DNA of 64,000 nucleotides from Variovorax sp. OK212 (GCF_900112425.1 NZ_FOLP01000014.1:62001-126000); one strand, 5' to 3'. Shown: positions 16,901 to 25,482, numbered from the stretch's first letter. A program made the numbers and translations. Notes: generated by a model from the letters alone, not told the origin.

Positions 16901-19661
16901 GGCGTTCGCACTCGGTCTTCGGCGAGTCCGGCGGCGGCACGAAGTCCAGCACGTGGATCTGCAGCACGATGCGCAGCACCCACAGCGCCAGCTCGGCCAG
17001 GTCGCCCAGCTGGTTGGGCATGTCCTGCTGGTGCTCCACGCACAGCAGGGGCTGCTGCTTCTCGACGAAGTAGGAAGGGTCGAGCGTCATCCAGCCCAGG
17101 TCCTGCGACGTGAAGGGCCCGACGCGCCGCAGCTCGCCTTCGCTCAGTTGCCGCCAGGGGTTGCCGCCTTCGACGAACGCGATGCGCTTGGTGAGCGTCA
17201 GGCGGTCGCCCACCTTCAGCGGCGGGCCGTTCTCCACGCGCTGCACCGTCCACTCGTATTCGATGAGGCGCGCCTGCCCGAGGTGAGAGCACAGCGCGAG
17301 CAGGTCGGCCATGGTCGGGCCTTCGAAGACGGCGTTGTCTTCCTCGTCGGCAGGATCGGCAGGATCGGCAGGGCCGGCCGGCGCATCGCCTTGCGAGCCT
17401 TGCGGCTCGAGAAAGAGCTTCACCAGCGCCAGCAGCTTCTTGCGCGCGAGCCCGTGGCTGCGCAGGATGCGAACGATGCTGTCGCACTTCTCGCGCACCA
17501 GCATCGCGGCGGTGCCGGTGCAGTGCGCCACCGGGGCGTTGTCGCCCTTGCCGAAGCACAAGGTCACCACGGGTTGCGACAGCGAACGGGGCGCCGCGCG
17601 CAGGGTGGGCACGTCGACGGGTTCGAACTCCGCCTCGGCGCTGAGGTCGAAGGGCTGGCCGTCGATGAGCACGCGGCCCGTCATGCGCTCGCGCAGCGAC
17701 ACGCGCGTGGGTGCGGGCGTGCGCGGGTGCGTGAGGTCGCGGCGCAAGGGGCGCTGCGACGCGGGCGGCGGCGGCGCGTCGGCCAGCGCCAGGCCCCAGT
17801 CGGCGGCCAGCACCGGCACCGCGCGCTCGGCCAGCGCCGCGATGGTCAGCGAGGGGTTGATGCCCAGCGACACCGGCACGATCGACCCGTCGAGCACCGC
17901 CAGCCCGGGCAGCAGCGACTGCACTTCACCCGCGCCGCTGTAGACGCGGCCGTGGCTGTCGACCACGCCGCTTTCGCGCCGGTCGGCCATGCGGCAGCCG
18001 CCCAGCGGATGCACCGTGAGCACCGAGCCCACGTCGTCCAGCGCGCTCCCGAAGGCCGCGAGACTGCCGAACGGCGGAATCGGCTGCCACAGCGGGTTGG
18101 GCAGCACGCGCCCGCCGAGCCCGCCCGAGCCGCCGTGCGCCGTGCGCAGCGCGCGCAGCTGTGCCGCGAACACCGGCAGCGCGGCCACCTTCGGCCACGC
18201 CACGCGCACCTGCGCGTCGGCCAGCACATCGCCATCGCTGTCACCGTCGCTGCCGCCGACGAACTCGACCGTGCCCCCAGCGCCGTCGTCGCCCATCATT
18301 CCGTAGACCGGCGTGCGGCGCAGCATGTCGTCGTCCACGGCCAGCGGGTCGCGCGTCTCGTCCGGCGAATGAAGATCGAAGTCCATGCGCGCGAGCCCCT
18401 GCAGCGCGTCGGTGGTGGCGACCACCTCGGCCAGCAGGCGGCGCAGCGGGCCGGGTATGGCGAACTCCTCGATCACCAGCGGGCGCTCGCCCTTCTCACC
18501 CTTCTCACCCTTTTTCGCGCGGGTGCGCACCAGCCCCGTGATGGTCGGGCCGATGCCCCGCTGCTCGGGCGCGTCGCCTTCCAGCGCGCTGGACAGCGCC
18601 TCGTCGTCCTGGTCGGCCGCCACCGCGATCATGTCGCCGTTGGCCGAGAAGCCCGCGCCCAGCGACGGCGCAACCGGCAGGCCGCCCGCCTGCGAGCGCA
18701 GCAGCAGCTCGGTCGAGCCCAGCGTGCCCGCGGCCACCACCACGCGGCGCGCGCGCAGCACATAGGGCCGCGTGTTGTCGGTGCGTGCCTTGCGCCGGTC
18801 GGTGAAGAAGAACTCGACTTCATAGCCCGCACCGCCAGGCAAGGCCCTGATGCGGTGCGCCGTGGCGCCCGTGAACAGCCGCGCGCCGCGTGCATGGGCC
18901 TGCGCGAGGTAGTTGGTGTCCAGCGATTTCTTGGCGCGGTGGTTGCAGCCGCTGACGCAGTCGCCGCAGCGCAGGCAGCGGTGCATCGCCACGTTGGCCG
19001 GCGTGTGCGTGCCGTCCGCAAAGGCGATGGCCACGCGGGCCTTGCCGCTCGAGGCCGCATGCATCCGCGCGCCGGCCTTCATCAGCGAGGCCAGCTTGGA
19101 GACGGTCTCCGGAATCTGCTCGGGCGACAGCATGGCCTCGGCCTTGGCGTAGCCGTCGGCCAGCGCGTGCGGGTCGACATACGCGGGCCATCCGCTCTCG
19201 AAGGCGTCGGGCGTGGCGCGCTCCATCACCGCCGCGTTGATGAGCGAGCCGCCGCCCAGCCCGTTGCCCAGCAGCGCGTTCACCTTGCCGCCCAGGCGCA
19301 CGTCGAACAGGCCCGAGGCGTTGCCGCGCGCCGGCTTGCCGTCCTGCATGCTGAAGCGCACATGGCCCGGCAGTTCGGCGAAGCTGGCCGGAAACTCGCC
19401 GGGCAGGTACTCGCTGCCGCGCTCCAGCACATAGACCTTGGCCGGTGCCGCGCCGGGCGGCGCGTCCAAGGGCACGGCCCCCGCGAGCCGCGCCGCAGCC
19501 ACCGCACCGCCATAGCCGCTGCCGATGACCAGCACCTCGCAGTGCAATGCGCCGGGCGGCGCCGCGAGAATCTCGCGCACCAGCACCTCGGCGCCTTGCG
19601 AGAGCAGGCGATCGCCCGGGTCGTGGTCGTCTTGGTCGTCGCGGCGGCTGCCGTTCGTCAT
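13953..19661 (-). CDS. Three-domain fusion: GMC oxidoreductase, alpha/beta hydrolase, PhoD-like phosphatase
   Basis: This 1902-residue protein joins three enzymes. Residues 40-620 are an FAD-dependent GMC oxidoreductase of cholesterol-oxidase type (GSGYGG at 47-52, a CxxCxxxC-like CLRCGDCVSGC segment, and the C-terminal GMC signature VLTVHPLGGCRMADR). A poorly known linker domain covers about 640-930. An alpha/beta hydrolase follows (MLIHGYGASGSTF, then AHCIG with Cys near residue 1063 where Ser is usual). Residues 1510-1880 form a PhoD-like metallophosphatase (LTGDQVYVDQ, LLDDHEVMDDW, VVLSGDRHMSS). No signal peptide is seen. Short in-frame DNA repeats encode TDTDTDTD and PADPADPAD stretches. 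The substrate is unknown; a sterol- or lipid-like alcohol is plausible. Confidence 0.85.
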   Translation of the reverse strand: MTNGSRRDDQDDHDPGDRLLSQGAEVLVREILAAPPGALHCEVLVIGSGYGGAVAAARLAGAVPLDAPPGAAPAKVYVLERGSEYLPGEFPASFAELPGHVRFSMQDGKPARGNASGLFDVRLGGKVNALLGNGLGGGSLINAAVMERATPDAFESGWPAYVDPHALADGYAKAEAMLSPEQIPETVSKLASLMKAGARMHAASSGKARVAIAFADGTHTPANVAMHRCLRCGDCVSGCNHRAKKSLDTNYLAQAHARGARLFTGATAHRIRALPGGAGYEVEFFFTDRRKARTDNTRPYVLRARRVVVAAGTLGSTELLLRSQAGGLPVAPSLGAGFSANGDMIAVAADQDDEALSSALEGDAPEQRGIGPTITGLVRTRAKKGEKGEKGERPLVIEEFAIPGPLRRLLAEVVATTDALQGLARMDFDLHSPDETRDPLAVDDDMLRRTPVYGMMGDDGAGGTVEFVGGSDGDSDGDVLADAQVRVAWPKVAALPVFAAQLRALRTAHGGSGGLGGRVLPNPLWQPIPPFGSLAAFGSALDDVGSVLTVHPLGGCRMADRRESGVVDSHGRVYSGAGEVQSLLPGLAVLDGSIVPVSLGINPSLTIAALAERAVPVLAADWGLALADAPPPPASQRPLRRDLTHPRTPAPTRVSLRERMTGRVLIDGQPFDLSAEAEFEPVDVPTLRAAPRSLSQPVVTLCFGKGDNAPVAHCTGTAAMLVREKCDSIVRILRSHGLARKKLLALVKLFLEPQGSQGDAPAGPADPADPADEEDNAVFEGPTMADLLALCSHLGQARLIEYEWTVQRVENGPPLKVGDRLTLTKRIAFVEGGNPWRQLSEGELRRVGPFTSQDLGWMTLDPSYFVEKQQPLLCVEHQQDMPNQLGDLAELALWVLRIVLQIHVLDFVPPPDSPKTECERLPGVVDGVTPEPVDVLSCPGARAAPPRLLSRYRPPSPRAGTRPVMLIHGYGASGSTFSHRSIPGNLVHSLLEAGREVWVLDLRTSIGFPARPRAYWSFDEVAETDIPDAVRTVQAAYASTGTDTDTDTDTGVAPVQIDVVAHCIGAAMFSVAVLRTPGLHEDIGAVVLSQVGPLLRATAFNRFRGYVAGYLQQFAGIDEFDTRPELTRMKRLLVDGLLATFPYPDDDGEAQTLKTAPGFAAVRHRADAIFGQTMRLHNIGKDTLDSLDSIYGFVKLRGLSQVGCYAREEVLTDAGGQNRAVAFEQIGRRFGFPVLMLHGRQNAVFDWRGSYDSFWLLKRVFGKDDGLPRDPPELPAPGKGDLFLGEGTPHQLRVLDAYGHQDTLIGEKACDDVFPHIVGFLDVFGGKPGVEKPADPDWLVSLPWTGPWLGHASRVAGNAGRLHCRLALRPPPAHASARAVVFVPATRENGQWQFDFSFMVGRVATRETLLQAAVEVDLFDHMLPKYQGFAVLTVHDDLPMARGPVEVLGRSLMSGLFADPHDEPIDAIRAQVEHMLKTASGPQLDRAVVRLDPAWTGAVQPDGTPAQDALCFALASCQYMPGLVDRLPAQVSYQRLADRLEGKEGTEALVPPHKPQLLLLTGDQVYVDQTAGLFVPAGGDDVGQAYALTFRLEALRQVMASLPTYPLLDDHEVMDDWEPSPDPYGNPAEQVALDSYFAQQHKLVHDIDARRCDQRPFDYRIAPAGFPFYMLDTRSLRQRRALRTDAPAAAVATPLAQAAIRAEPGMADLKTWLEAASAEVPRFIVSPVALFPMPRAAVFGDPAQRLGMDDWSGYPASQRVLLELLRDTTARHVVVLSGDRHMSSVSSLWLQGAGGPVEVISVVSSGLYAPWTFVNSRPDEFWLDGTADLGPAPDAFGATMVTAAVGTGNGFAVVQVERGATGHWRIGVNLDLDDGLTRCLRDLDPAAGDGWTVQGPARFARV
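16513..16540. repeat. In-frame 6-bp microsatellite inside the fusion gene
   Basis: Four perfect copies of GTGTCC (16513-16536) followed by a degenerate copy encode alternating Thr-Asp on the minus strand. The period of two codons means that copy-number change would not shift the frame. It lies in a loop ahead of the hydrolase nucleophile motif. Confidence 0.85.
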
Positions 19662-19682
19662 GGTCGGCTCCTGTCAACGTGC

Positions 19683-19713
19683 GTGTGGACGTGTGGACGT
19701 GTGGACGTGTGGA
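19683..19713. repeat. 8-bp tandem repeat upstream of the fusion gene
   Basis: Nearly four copies of GTGTGGAC lie head to tail between the histidine kinase stop (19727) and the ATG of the fusion gene (19661), that is, 22-52 bp upstream of that start. Copy-number change here would alter leader length and spacing rather than reading frame. Confidence 0.85.
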
Positions 19714-19726
19714 TGCGGGTGAGGAT

Positions 19727-21571
19727 TCAGGACCGGTCGATGGCCTCGGCCAGCGCGCGGCCCAGCCCGAGGTCGTCGACGGGCTTGCGCAGCAGCAGCA
19801 GGGCATGCCTGCGCGCCGCCTCGATCACCGCCGGGTCGGTGTCGGCCGTGACCATGACGATGGGCAATGCGGGCAGCGCAGGCAATGCGCGCACGTCGCA
19901 GCGCTGCGCGCGCAGGCGCTCGACCGCGTAGAAGCCCGACACGCCGCCGCCCAGCCGGCAGTCGACCACCACCGCATCGGGCTGGCCGGGTTGGCCGAGC
20001 TGGGCCAGTGCCTCTTCGACGGTGGCCGCGGACAGCACGCGGCAGCCCATTGCGCCCAGCGCGTTGAGGTAGGCGCCGCGCACCATCGGGTCATCTTCGA
20101 GCACCAGCACGCAGCGCCCGGCCAGGCTCCACGGCGCGCGCGTGTCGTCGCCCTGCGCATCGGCCGGCGCCGCGCGCGGCAGCCGCAGCCGAAAGCAGGC
20201 GCCCGCGCCGGGACTCGATTCAAGCTCGACCGGCACGCCGAGCAACTCCGCCATGCGCCGCACGATGCCCAGGCCCAGCCCGTGTCCCGCGGCAGGCGCG
20301 CTGCCTTCGCCCGGCCCTTGCAGCCGCACCAGGTCTTCGAACACGAGGCGATGGTTCTCGGGCGCGATGCCGGGGCCGGTGTCTTGCACGGCGAGCTCCA
20401 CATGCGCCGCGTCCTCCGCACGAACGCGCACATCGACCCGTCCGCCTGAAGGCGAGAACTTGATCGCGTTGTCGATCAGGTTCGCCAGCATGCGGCGCAG
20501 CAGGTCGGGGTCGGTGTGCACCGCCAGGCCGCCGGGGCAGGCGGTGCGTAGCTCGACCTGGCGCGCCGCGGCCGCCGCGCCGAAGCTGCTCATCACGGCC
20601 GACAGCAGCCGGTCGAGCCGCACGCGCTGCGGCTGCGCCACCACCACGCCGGCGTCGAGCTTCGACACGTCGAGCAGCGCGTCGAGCATGGCGCGCAGCT
20701 GCTCCAGGCTGGTGTCGACCACGTCGACGATGGCGCGCGCGTCGGGCGCCATGCCCACGTGGCGCAGCGCGCCCACGTTGAGCGCCATGGCCTGCAGCGG
20801 CTGGCGCAGGTCGTGGCTGGCGCCGGCCAGGAAGCGGCTCTTGTCGTTGTTGGCGCGCACCGCCTCGTCGCGCGCAATGGCGAGTTGCGCGCGCTCGAAC
20901 TCCAGCGAGGTGGCCAGCGCCTGGTTCTCGGCGCGGATGCCGAACGACTCCTCGAAGGTCTGCAGGTTGCGTTTGGCGAAGCGCGTCTGCACGCCGAAGA
21001 ACATCAGCACCAGCGCGCCCACGCACCACCCGAGCCAGCCGCCCGACACCAGCCACATGGCGGCGGTGGGCACGAAGAGCAGGCCCGCGTAGGCCAGGAA
21101 GGCGGGCATCACGGTGGCGCTGGTGGACACCGCGCCCGCGCCCCAGGACACCAGGATCATCGTGAGCACCGCGTCGAGCGTCGGGTCGAGCCGCGTCATG
21201 AACAGCGCCGCCGAGCCGTTGCACGCGCCGATCAGCACGTTCCAGCGCACCGTGGCGCGCAGCCGCGCGGCAATGGGGCGCGTGCGGTCGGCGGCCATGC
21301 GCGCGAGCGCGGCGGCGCGCCACTCGCGGCTGGCGATCACCGCGGCGAACCAGCCCAGCACGAAGGGCGCCGGCACGTCGCGCCAGACGATGGCGGCCAC
21401 CACCACCGCGGTGAGCAGGATCTGCCAGCGCAGCCCCACGGCCTGCTCGGCGACGACCTGCAGGCGGCGCTCGTCGAGCTCGCTCGGCACGACGGGGGCA
21501 GGTGGCACCTCTGGCGCCACGGACGCCACGGACGCCACGGACGCAGCGGGCACGTCTGGCACGGTGGACAT
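19727..21571 (-). CDS. Hybrid sensor histidine kinase with C-terminal receiver
   Basis: The 614-residue protein has about five or six membrane segments in the first 190 residues, with no recognisable extracellular sensor. A HisKA domain follows (ASHDLRQPLQAM, phospho-accepting His near residue 254). The HATPase domain has N box LANLIDNAIKFSP, DTGPGIAP and GHGLGLGIVRRM. A receiver domain is at the end (VLVLEDDPMVRG, VVVDCRLGG with Asp near 535). DLRQ in the H-box is typical of a Comamonadaceae/Burkholderiales subgroup. The N-terminus has ASVASVASV from a short DNA repeat. It is coupled to the LuxR-type regulator just upstream and is likely its partner. Confidence 0.9.
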   Translation of the reverse strand: MSTVPDVPAASVASVASVAPEVPPAPVVPSELDERRLQVVAEQAVGLRWQILLTAVVVAAIVWRDVPAPFVLGWFAAVIASREWRAAALARMAADRTRPIAARLRATVRWNVLIGACNGSAALFMTRLDPTLDAVLTMILVSWGAGAVSTSATVMPAFLAYAGLLFVPTAAMWLVSGGWLGWCVGALVLMFFGVQTRFAKRNLQTFEESFGIRAENQALATSLEFERAQLAIARDEAVRANNDKSRFLAGASHDLRQPLQAMALNVGALRHVGMAPDARAIVDVVDTSLEQLRAMLDALLDVSKLDAGVVVAQPQRVRLDRLLSAVMSSFGAAAAARQVELRTACPGGLAVHTDPDLLRRMLANLIDNAIKFSPSGGRVDVRVRAEDAAHVELAVQDTGPGIAPENHRLVFEDLVRLQGPGEGSAPAAGHGLGLGIVRRMAELLGVPVELESSPGAGACFRLRLPRAAPADAQGDDTRAPWSLAGRCVLVLEDDPMVRGAYLNALGAMGCRVLSAATVEEALAQLGQPGQPDAVVVDCRLGGGVSGFYAVERLRAQRCDVRALPALPALPIVMVTADTDPAVIEAARRHALLLLRKPVDDLGLGRALAEAIDRS

Positions 21572-21585
21572 GCCGGTGCCCACGC

Positions 21586-22269
21586 TCAGGCCGCCTCGAG
21601 CGCCCACGCCGCCTGCGCGTCGAACACGCGGCACATGGCGTCGGTGCGGTTGCGCGCGCCCAACGCGCGGTAGACCATCGACAGGTGCACCTTCACCGTG
21701 CCCTCGGCAATCGACAGCTGGCGCGCGATGAGCTTGACGGGCGTGCCCCGTATCGCGAGCGCCAGCACCTGGCGCTGGCGCGGCGACAGCTCGGCGCGCA
21801 GGAAGCCGGCGAGGTCTTCGCGCGGCAGCTCGTCGGGGTAGCGCGCGCGCGTCACGTCGTCGGCCAGCACGAACTCGGCCGGCAGGTAGATGCGGTGGCG
21901 CAGCACCACGCGCAACGCGGCTTCCATGTCCTCGAGCCGATACGACTTGGGTATGAAGCCGGCCGCGCCGGCCTCGATGACCTCGCGCACGCGCTGCGGC
22001 GAGCTCTCGGCCGACTGCATGCACACCGGCGTGGCCTCGAAGTGCGCCTTCACGGCCTTCAGCGCGGCAACGCCCGAGAGCTGCGGCAGGTGGTAGTCGA
22101 GCAGCAGCAGGTCGACACCCGCGGGCTCCAGCCGGCAGGCGTGCTCGGCGTCCCGCACGGCTTCGAAGTGAAGGGGGCTGCCGGGCTCGATCTCGGCGGC
22201 CATGCGCTCCAGCAGGAGGCGCGTGCCGTTCCAGACGATTTCATGGTCATCGACCAACAGAACCTTCAT
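21586..22269 (-). CDS. NarL/LuxR-type response regulator
   Basis: The 227-residue protein has a receiver domain (MKVLLVDDHE, phospho-Asp D58 in LLLLDYHLP, conserved Lys in FIPKS). The C-terminal LuxR helix-turn-helix is LSPRQRQVLALAIRGTPVKLIARQLSIAEGTVKVHLSMVYRALG. The start at 22269 was chosen because MKVLLVDDHE is the canonical beginning; the frame extends to 22332. It precedes the hybrid kinase gene by 14 bp. An inverted repeat about 90-150 bp upstream may be its binding site. Confidence 0.93.
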   Translation of the reverse strand: MKVLLVDDHEIVWNGTRLLLERMAAEIEPGSPLHFEAVRDAEHACRLEPAGVDLLLLDYHLPQLSGVAALKAVKAHFEATPVCMQSAESSPQRVREVIEAGAAGFIPKSYRLEDMEAALRVVLRHRIYLPAEFVLADDVTRARYPDELPREDLAGFLRAELSPRQRQVLALAIRGTPVKLIARQLSIAEGTVKVHLSMVYRALGARNRTDAMCRVFDAQAAWALEAA

Positions 22270-22359
22270 AGGGCCCTCTCGGTAGCGCATTGACCTCCCC
22301 GCCTCGATGCAGGTTAGCGCAAAGGACCTCAATAAGCGAGCGCACGCACCTACACCAAA

Positions 22360-22416
22360 GGCCTAGTCCGATCGCCACCCCCAAGCCGTGCCGTGGATGC
22401 GCCGCGGGACTAGGCC
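22360..22416. promoter_or_regulatory. Inverted repeat upstream of the response regulator gene
   Basis: GGCCTAGTCC at 22360-22369 and its exact reverse complement GGACTAGGCC at 22407-22416 are separated by 37 bp. A further CTAGGC follows at 22421. The 10-bp arms sit in the 242-bp region between the divergent response regulator and phospholipase D genes. Either a pair of operator half-sites or a long-loop hairpin is possible. Confidence 0.5.
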
Positions 22417-22511
22417 GCCGCTAGGCGCTGCGTTCAATTGTTGCGGCGGGGGCCGCGCGGAAGACTGGCCGCATCGATTGCAACGCCGCGTTCGATGCAC
22501 CTGGAACCGCC

Positions 22512-24206
22512 ATGAACACCACCGACAAGCCCCTCGCCGCCTTGCTCGCCGCTTCCCTTGCTGCCTTGCGGCTCACTGCGTGCCGGCTGTGCATCCTGGC
22601 GCTTCAGCACCTCGTGATCAGCCGCGCGCTGTGCGGCGCGCTCATGGTCGCGCTGTCGATGCTCGCGGGCTGCGCCGCGTTGCCCGGCGACGTGCAGCGG
22701 GTCGCCTCGCAGGCGCGCACCGACGTCGGGGACAGCACGCTCGCGCACATCGCCGCCGCGTCACTGCCCGGTGCGGCGGGGCCGCTGTCCGGCGTGCGGC
22801 TGCTGCCGGGCGGCGACGATGCCTTCGACGCGCGCATCGCGCTCGCGGCGGCCGCGCAGCACAGCATCGACGCGCAGTACTACGTGGTGGCCGACGACAC
22901 CTCGGGCCGGCAGTTTCTGCGCGAGCTGCGCGACGCGGCACAGCGCGGCGTGCGCGTGCGGCTGCTGGTCGACGACCTGTACGCGGGCGGCGAAGACGAG
23001 CTGCTGGCCGGCCTGGCCGCGCACGCCAACGTCGAGGTGCGCGTGTTCAACCCGCTGCCCGTGCGCAGCGGCGGCCTGCGCACGCGCGTGCTGCTGTCGC
23101 TGCACCAGATCGGGCGCGTGAACCGGCGCATGCACAACAAGCTCTTCATTGCCGACAACAGCTTTGCCATCACGGGCGGCCGCAACATTGCCGACGAGTA
23201 CTTCGGCCGCAGCAAGCCGGCGAACTTCATCGACATGGACGCGCTGCTGGCCGGCCCCGCGGTGCGCGAGCTGTCCGCGAGCTTCGACGCGTTCTGGAAC
23301 GGGCCGCTGTCGTACCCCTTCGAGGCCATTGCAGCCGGCGACCGGCCCGCACCCGCCTACGCCCGCGAACGCTTCGCGGCGCTGGTGCGCCACCTCGGGC
23401 GCTTCATGCCCGCGGCCGGCGAACGCGATGCATTGGGGCGCGGCGCGGTCGGCGTGCAACTGGCGCAAGGGCGGGTCGAACTGGTGCCCGCCAGCGTGCG
23501 CGTGGTCGCCGACGCGGTGGTGCAGGCGCAGCCGGTGGCGGGCGATGCGGGCGGCGACTTGGACGGCACCGAAGGCGCGGTGATGGCCGCGAACCTCGAC
23601 CTGTTTCGCACCGCGCGCTCCGAGGTGCTGGTCGTGTCGCCCTACTTCGTGCCCATGCCCCGCATGATCGACGCGCTGACGCATGCGAGCCAGGGCGGCG
23701 CGCGCGTGTCGGTCATGACCAACTCGCTGGCCACCACCGACGAGCCGCTGGTGCACTACGGCTATGCGCGGCACCGCAGCGCCATCCTGGCGCTGGGCGC
23801 CACGCTGTACGAGCTGATGCCCGCGAGCGAGCCGCGCCCGGCCGAGACCGAAAGCGGCCGCGGCGCCGGCTCGCTGGGGCGCCTGCACGCCAAGCTGGCC
23901 GTGATCGACCGGCGCTGGTTCTACGTCGGCTCGATGAACATGGACCGCCGCTCGGCCCACTGCAACACGGAGCTGGGGCTGGTCGTCGACAGCCCCGCGC
24001 TGGCGGGCGAACTCGCGGACCTCATCGAGCGCGAGCGCATGCCCGCGAGCTTTGCGGTGAGCGAGGCGCCGGAGCGCGGCGGGCTGCAGTGGAGCTTCCT
24101 GCGCGGCGGACAGCGGTGGGTGCTGCACCAGGAGCCCGAGTCGACCTGGGCGCAGCGGCTGCGGTGGTCGCTGCTGTCACTGGTGGTCGACGAAGATCTG
24201 CTGTGA
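22512..24206 (+). CDS. Phospholipase D-family protein (ClsC/cardiolipin synthase-like), probable lipoprotein
   Basis: The protein of up to 564 residues carries two HKD motifs: HNKLFIADNSFAITGGRN near residue 206 and HAKLAVIDRRWFYVGSMN near residue 459. This pair defines the PLD superfamily that includes cardiolipin synthases. Layout and length resemble ClsC (YmdC). An internal start at 22644 (MVALSMLAGC) would give a clean lipoprotein signal with lipidated Cys, so that start may be the true one; the longer form was kept because its first 44 residues are open and hydrophobic. Substrate is inferred to be phospholipid. Confidence 0.85.
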   Translation: MNTTDKPLAALLAASLAALRLTACRLCILALQHLVISRALCGALMVALSMLAGCAALPGDVQRVASQARTDVGDSTLAHIAAASLPGAAGPLSGVRLLPGGDDAFDARIALAAAAQHSIDAQYYVVADDTSGRQFLRELRDAAQRGVRVRLLVDDLYAGGEDELLAGLAAHANVEVRVFNPLPVRSGGLRTRVLLSLHQIGRVNRRMHNKLFIADNSFAITGGRNIADEYFGRSKPANFIDMDALLAGPAVRELSASFDAFWNGPLSYPFEAIAAGDRPAPAYARERFAALVRHLGRFMPAAGERDALGRGAVGVQLAQGRVELVPASVRVVADAVVQAQPVAGDAGGDLDGTEGAVMAANLDLFRTARSEVLVVSPYFVPMPRMIDALTHASQGGARVSVMTNSLATTDEPLVHYGYARHRSAILALGATLYELMPASEPRPAETESGRGAGSLGRLHAKLAVIDRRWFYVGSMNMDRRSAHCNTELGLVVDSPALAGELADLIERERMPASFAVSEAPERGGLQWSFLRGGQRWVLHQEPESTWAQRLRWSLLSLVVDEDLL

Positions 24207-24266
24207 CGCGACCGGCGCGCCTTGCGGCAGCGCGCGGCTCACATCGGGATCACGTCAGCGCCGCGG

Positions 24267-25031
24267 CTACTTTCCGCAGGCGTTGCCCGGTCCGGGATAG
24301 AACTTGATGCACGAGCACAACCCGTGGCGGTTGGTTTCGGCGGCGCACCAGGCGCGCTGCTTGTCTTCCTTGGCCTTCGCGATCACCAGGCCCTTTTCCG
24401 CCTCGGCCTTGGTCTTGGCCTGCGCGGCGGCCGTGCGCGCCTTGCTGTCGGCTTCGGCCTTGGCGAGTTGCTGGGCGCGCTGCTCCGCGGTCTGCTCGTG
24501 CGACGGCACGCGGGTCAGCACCGGGCCCAGCGGCTTCACCGGCCTGGAAGGCGCCTCGCTTTTGGGCTCGGGCTTCTTCTCCGGCGCCTTGGCGACCACC
24601 TTGGCGTCGCCCACGCAGATGGTCAGGCTGTGGAAGTCGTTCGGCTTGATCGCGTGGTTGTAGTTGCTGGTGCGCAGGCCGGCGCGCCAGAAGTCGTCGC
24701 CGGACTTGGCGAGCACCACGAACTCCGCGCTCGGCCAGTTCTGGCCGGCGGCGTTGCGCGTGGTCTCGAAGTTCGCCTTCTGCTCGTCGCTCATGCTCGC
24801 GTGGCCGCCTCGCTCAACGGCCGCCGCCTCCTTGTACGTCGGCAGGCGAGACTGCCGGCCGCCGATCTTGAAGTTGCGGCATGCGTCCTCGAGGATGTCC
24901 GCATGCGCGTTTCTCGTCGGATCGGGCGGCAGCTCCCACCGCAGGCCGGTGGGATCGGTGAACCCCACGGCGTGCGCCTGCAGGGCGGCCGACACCGCGA
25001 ACAAGAAGGCAAGCAGCCTGATGGGTTTCAT
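24267..25031 (-). CDS. Secreted hypothetical protein
   Basis: The 254-residue protein starts with a signal peptide (MKPIRLLAFLFAVSAALQAHA, cleavage after AHA). A globular part follows with WELPPDPTRNAHADILEDACRNFKIGGRQ and several Trp and Cys residues. Then comes a Pro/Lys-rich linker, a charged alpha-helical stretch rich in Ala, Lys, Glu and Gln (about residues 175-225), and a Cys-rich tail (WCAAETNRHGLCSCIKFYPGPGNACGK). The helical region is TolA-like in composition. No family was recognised. It is the first gene of the accessory patch. Confidence 0.65.
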   Translation of the reverse strand: MKPIRLLAFLFAVSAALQAHAVGFTDPTGLRWELPPDPTRNAHADILEDACRNFKIGGRQSRLPTYKEAAAVERGGHASMSDEQKANFETTRNAAGQNWPSAEFVVLAKSGDDFWRAGLRTSNYNHAIKPNDFHSLTICVGDAKVVAKAPEKKPEPKSEAPSRPVKPLGPVLTRVPSHEQTAEQRAQQLAKAEADSKARTAAAQAKTKAEAEKGLVIAKAKEDKQRAWCAAETNRHGLCSCIKFYPGPGNACGK

Positions 25032-25167
25032 GGTCCTGGTCTACCGGTTGTTTTTTGTAACGGGCAGTCTATGGACCTCGGCGTGCCGGGCGGATCCCGC
25101 ATTCAGGGGATAGACGCACAGGGGGGAAAGGGGGTTCGGCGTGCCGATGGCTTCGCGTCGAAGGCTT

Positions 25168-25482
25168 TCATGGCGTCTGGCCTTCGCGCAAGGCATCACC
25201 GACAGCATCACCCAACACATCCCGCAAGGACTTGATCGTCGCGTCGGCCGCGTCGATGCGCCGCTGCAGCGTCTCGTTCACGAGGCACATCAGGGCCCCG
25301 AGTTCGGAGCGGTTCGGATGAAGCTCCTCCGTGTCGTCAACCCGCTGCGGAAGGATGAGCTTTTCGAGGCACGCGTAGGCGCAGTGCACGCTGCGGATGC
25401 TCTCGATGTCGTCGTCTGCTTGCAGGGCGAGGGATTCGGGAAACGAAGGGGCGTGCGCGGACGCATTGACGGAATCAGCCAT
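25168..25482 (-). CDS. Small hypothetical protein downstream of a C4-like RNA leader
   Basis: The 104-residue protein is mostly helical, with a conserved-looking core IRSVHCAYACLEKLILP and a C-terminal helix NETLQRRIDAADATIKSLRDVL. The ATG at 25482 has a good GGAGG ribosome binding site at 25489-25493. The ten bases next to that site can pair exactly with a loop in the structured RNA just upstream, so translation is probably controlled. Function was not recognised. Confidence 0.65.
   Translation of the reverse strand: MADSVNASAHAPSFPESLALQADDDIESIRSVHCAYACLEKLILPQRVDDTEELHPNRSELGALMCLVNETLQRRIDAADATIKSLRDVLGDAVGDALREGQTP

Noticed and set aside
14073..19931. 1952-codon open frame on the plus strand opposite the fusion gene
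   Set aside because: Its translation is Arg/His/Gln-rich with no domain, and the opposite strand encodes three intact enzyme domains. High GC removes stop codons from the antisense frame.
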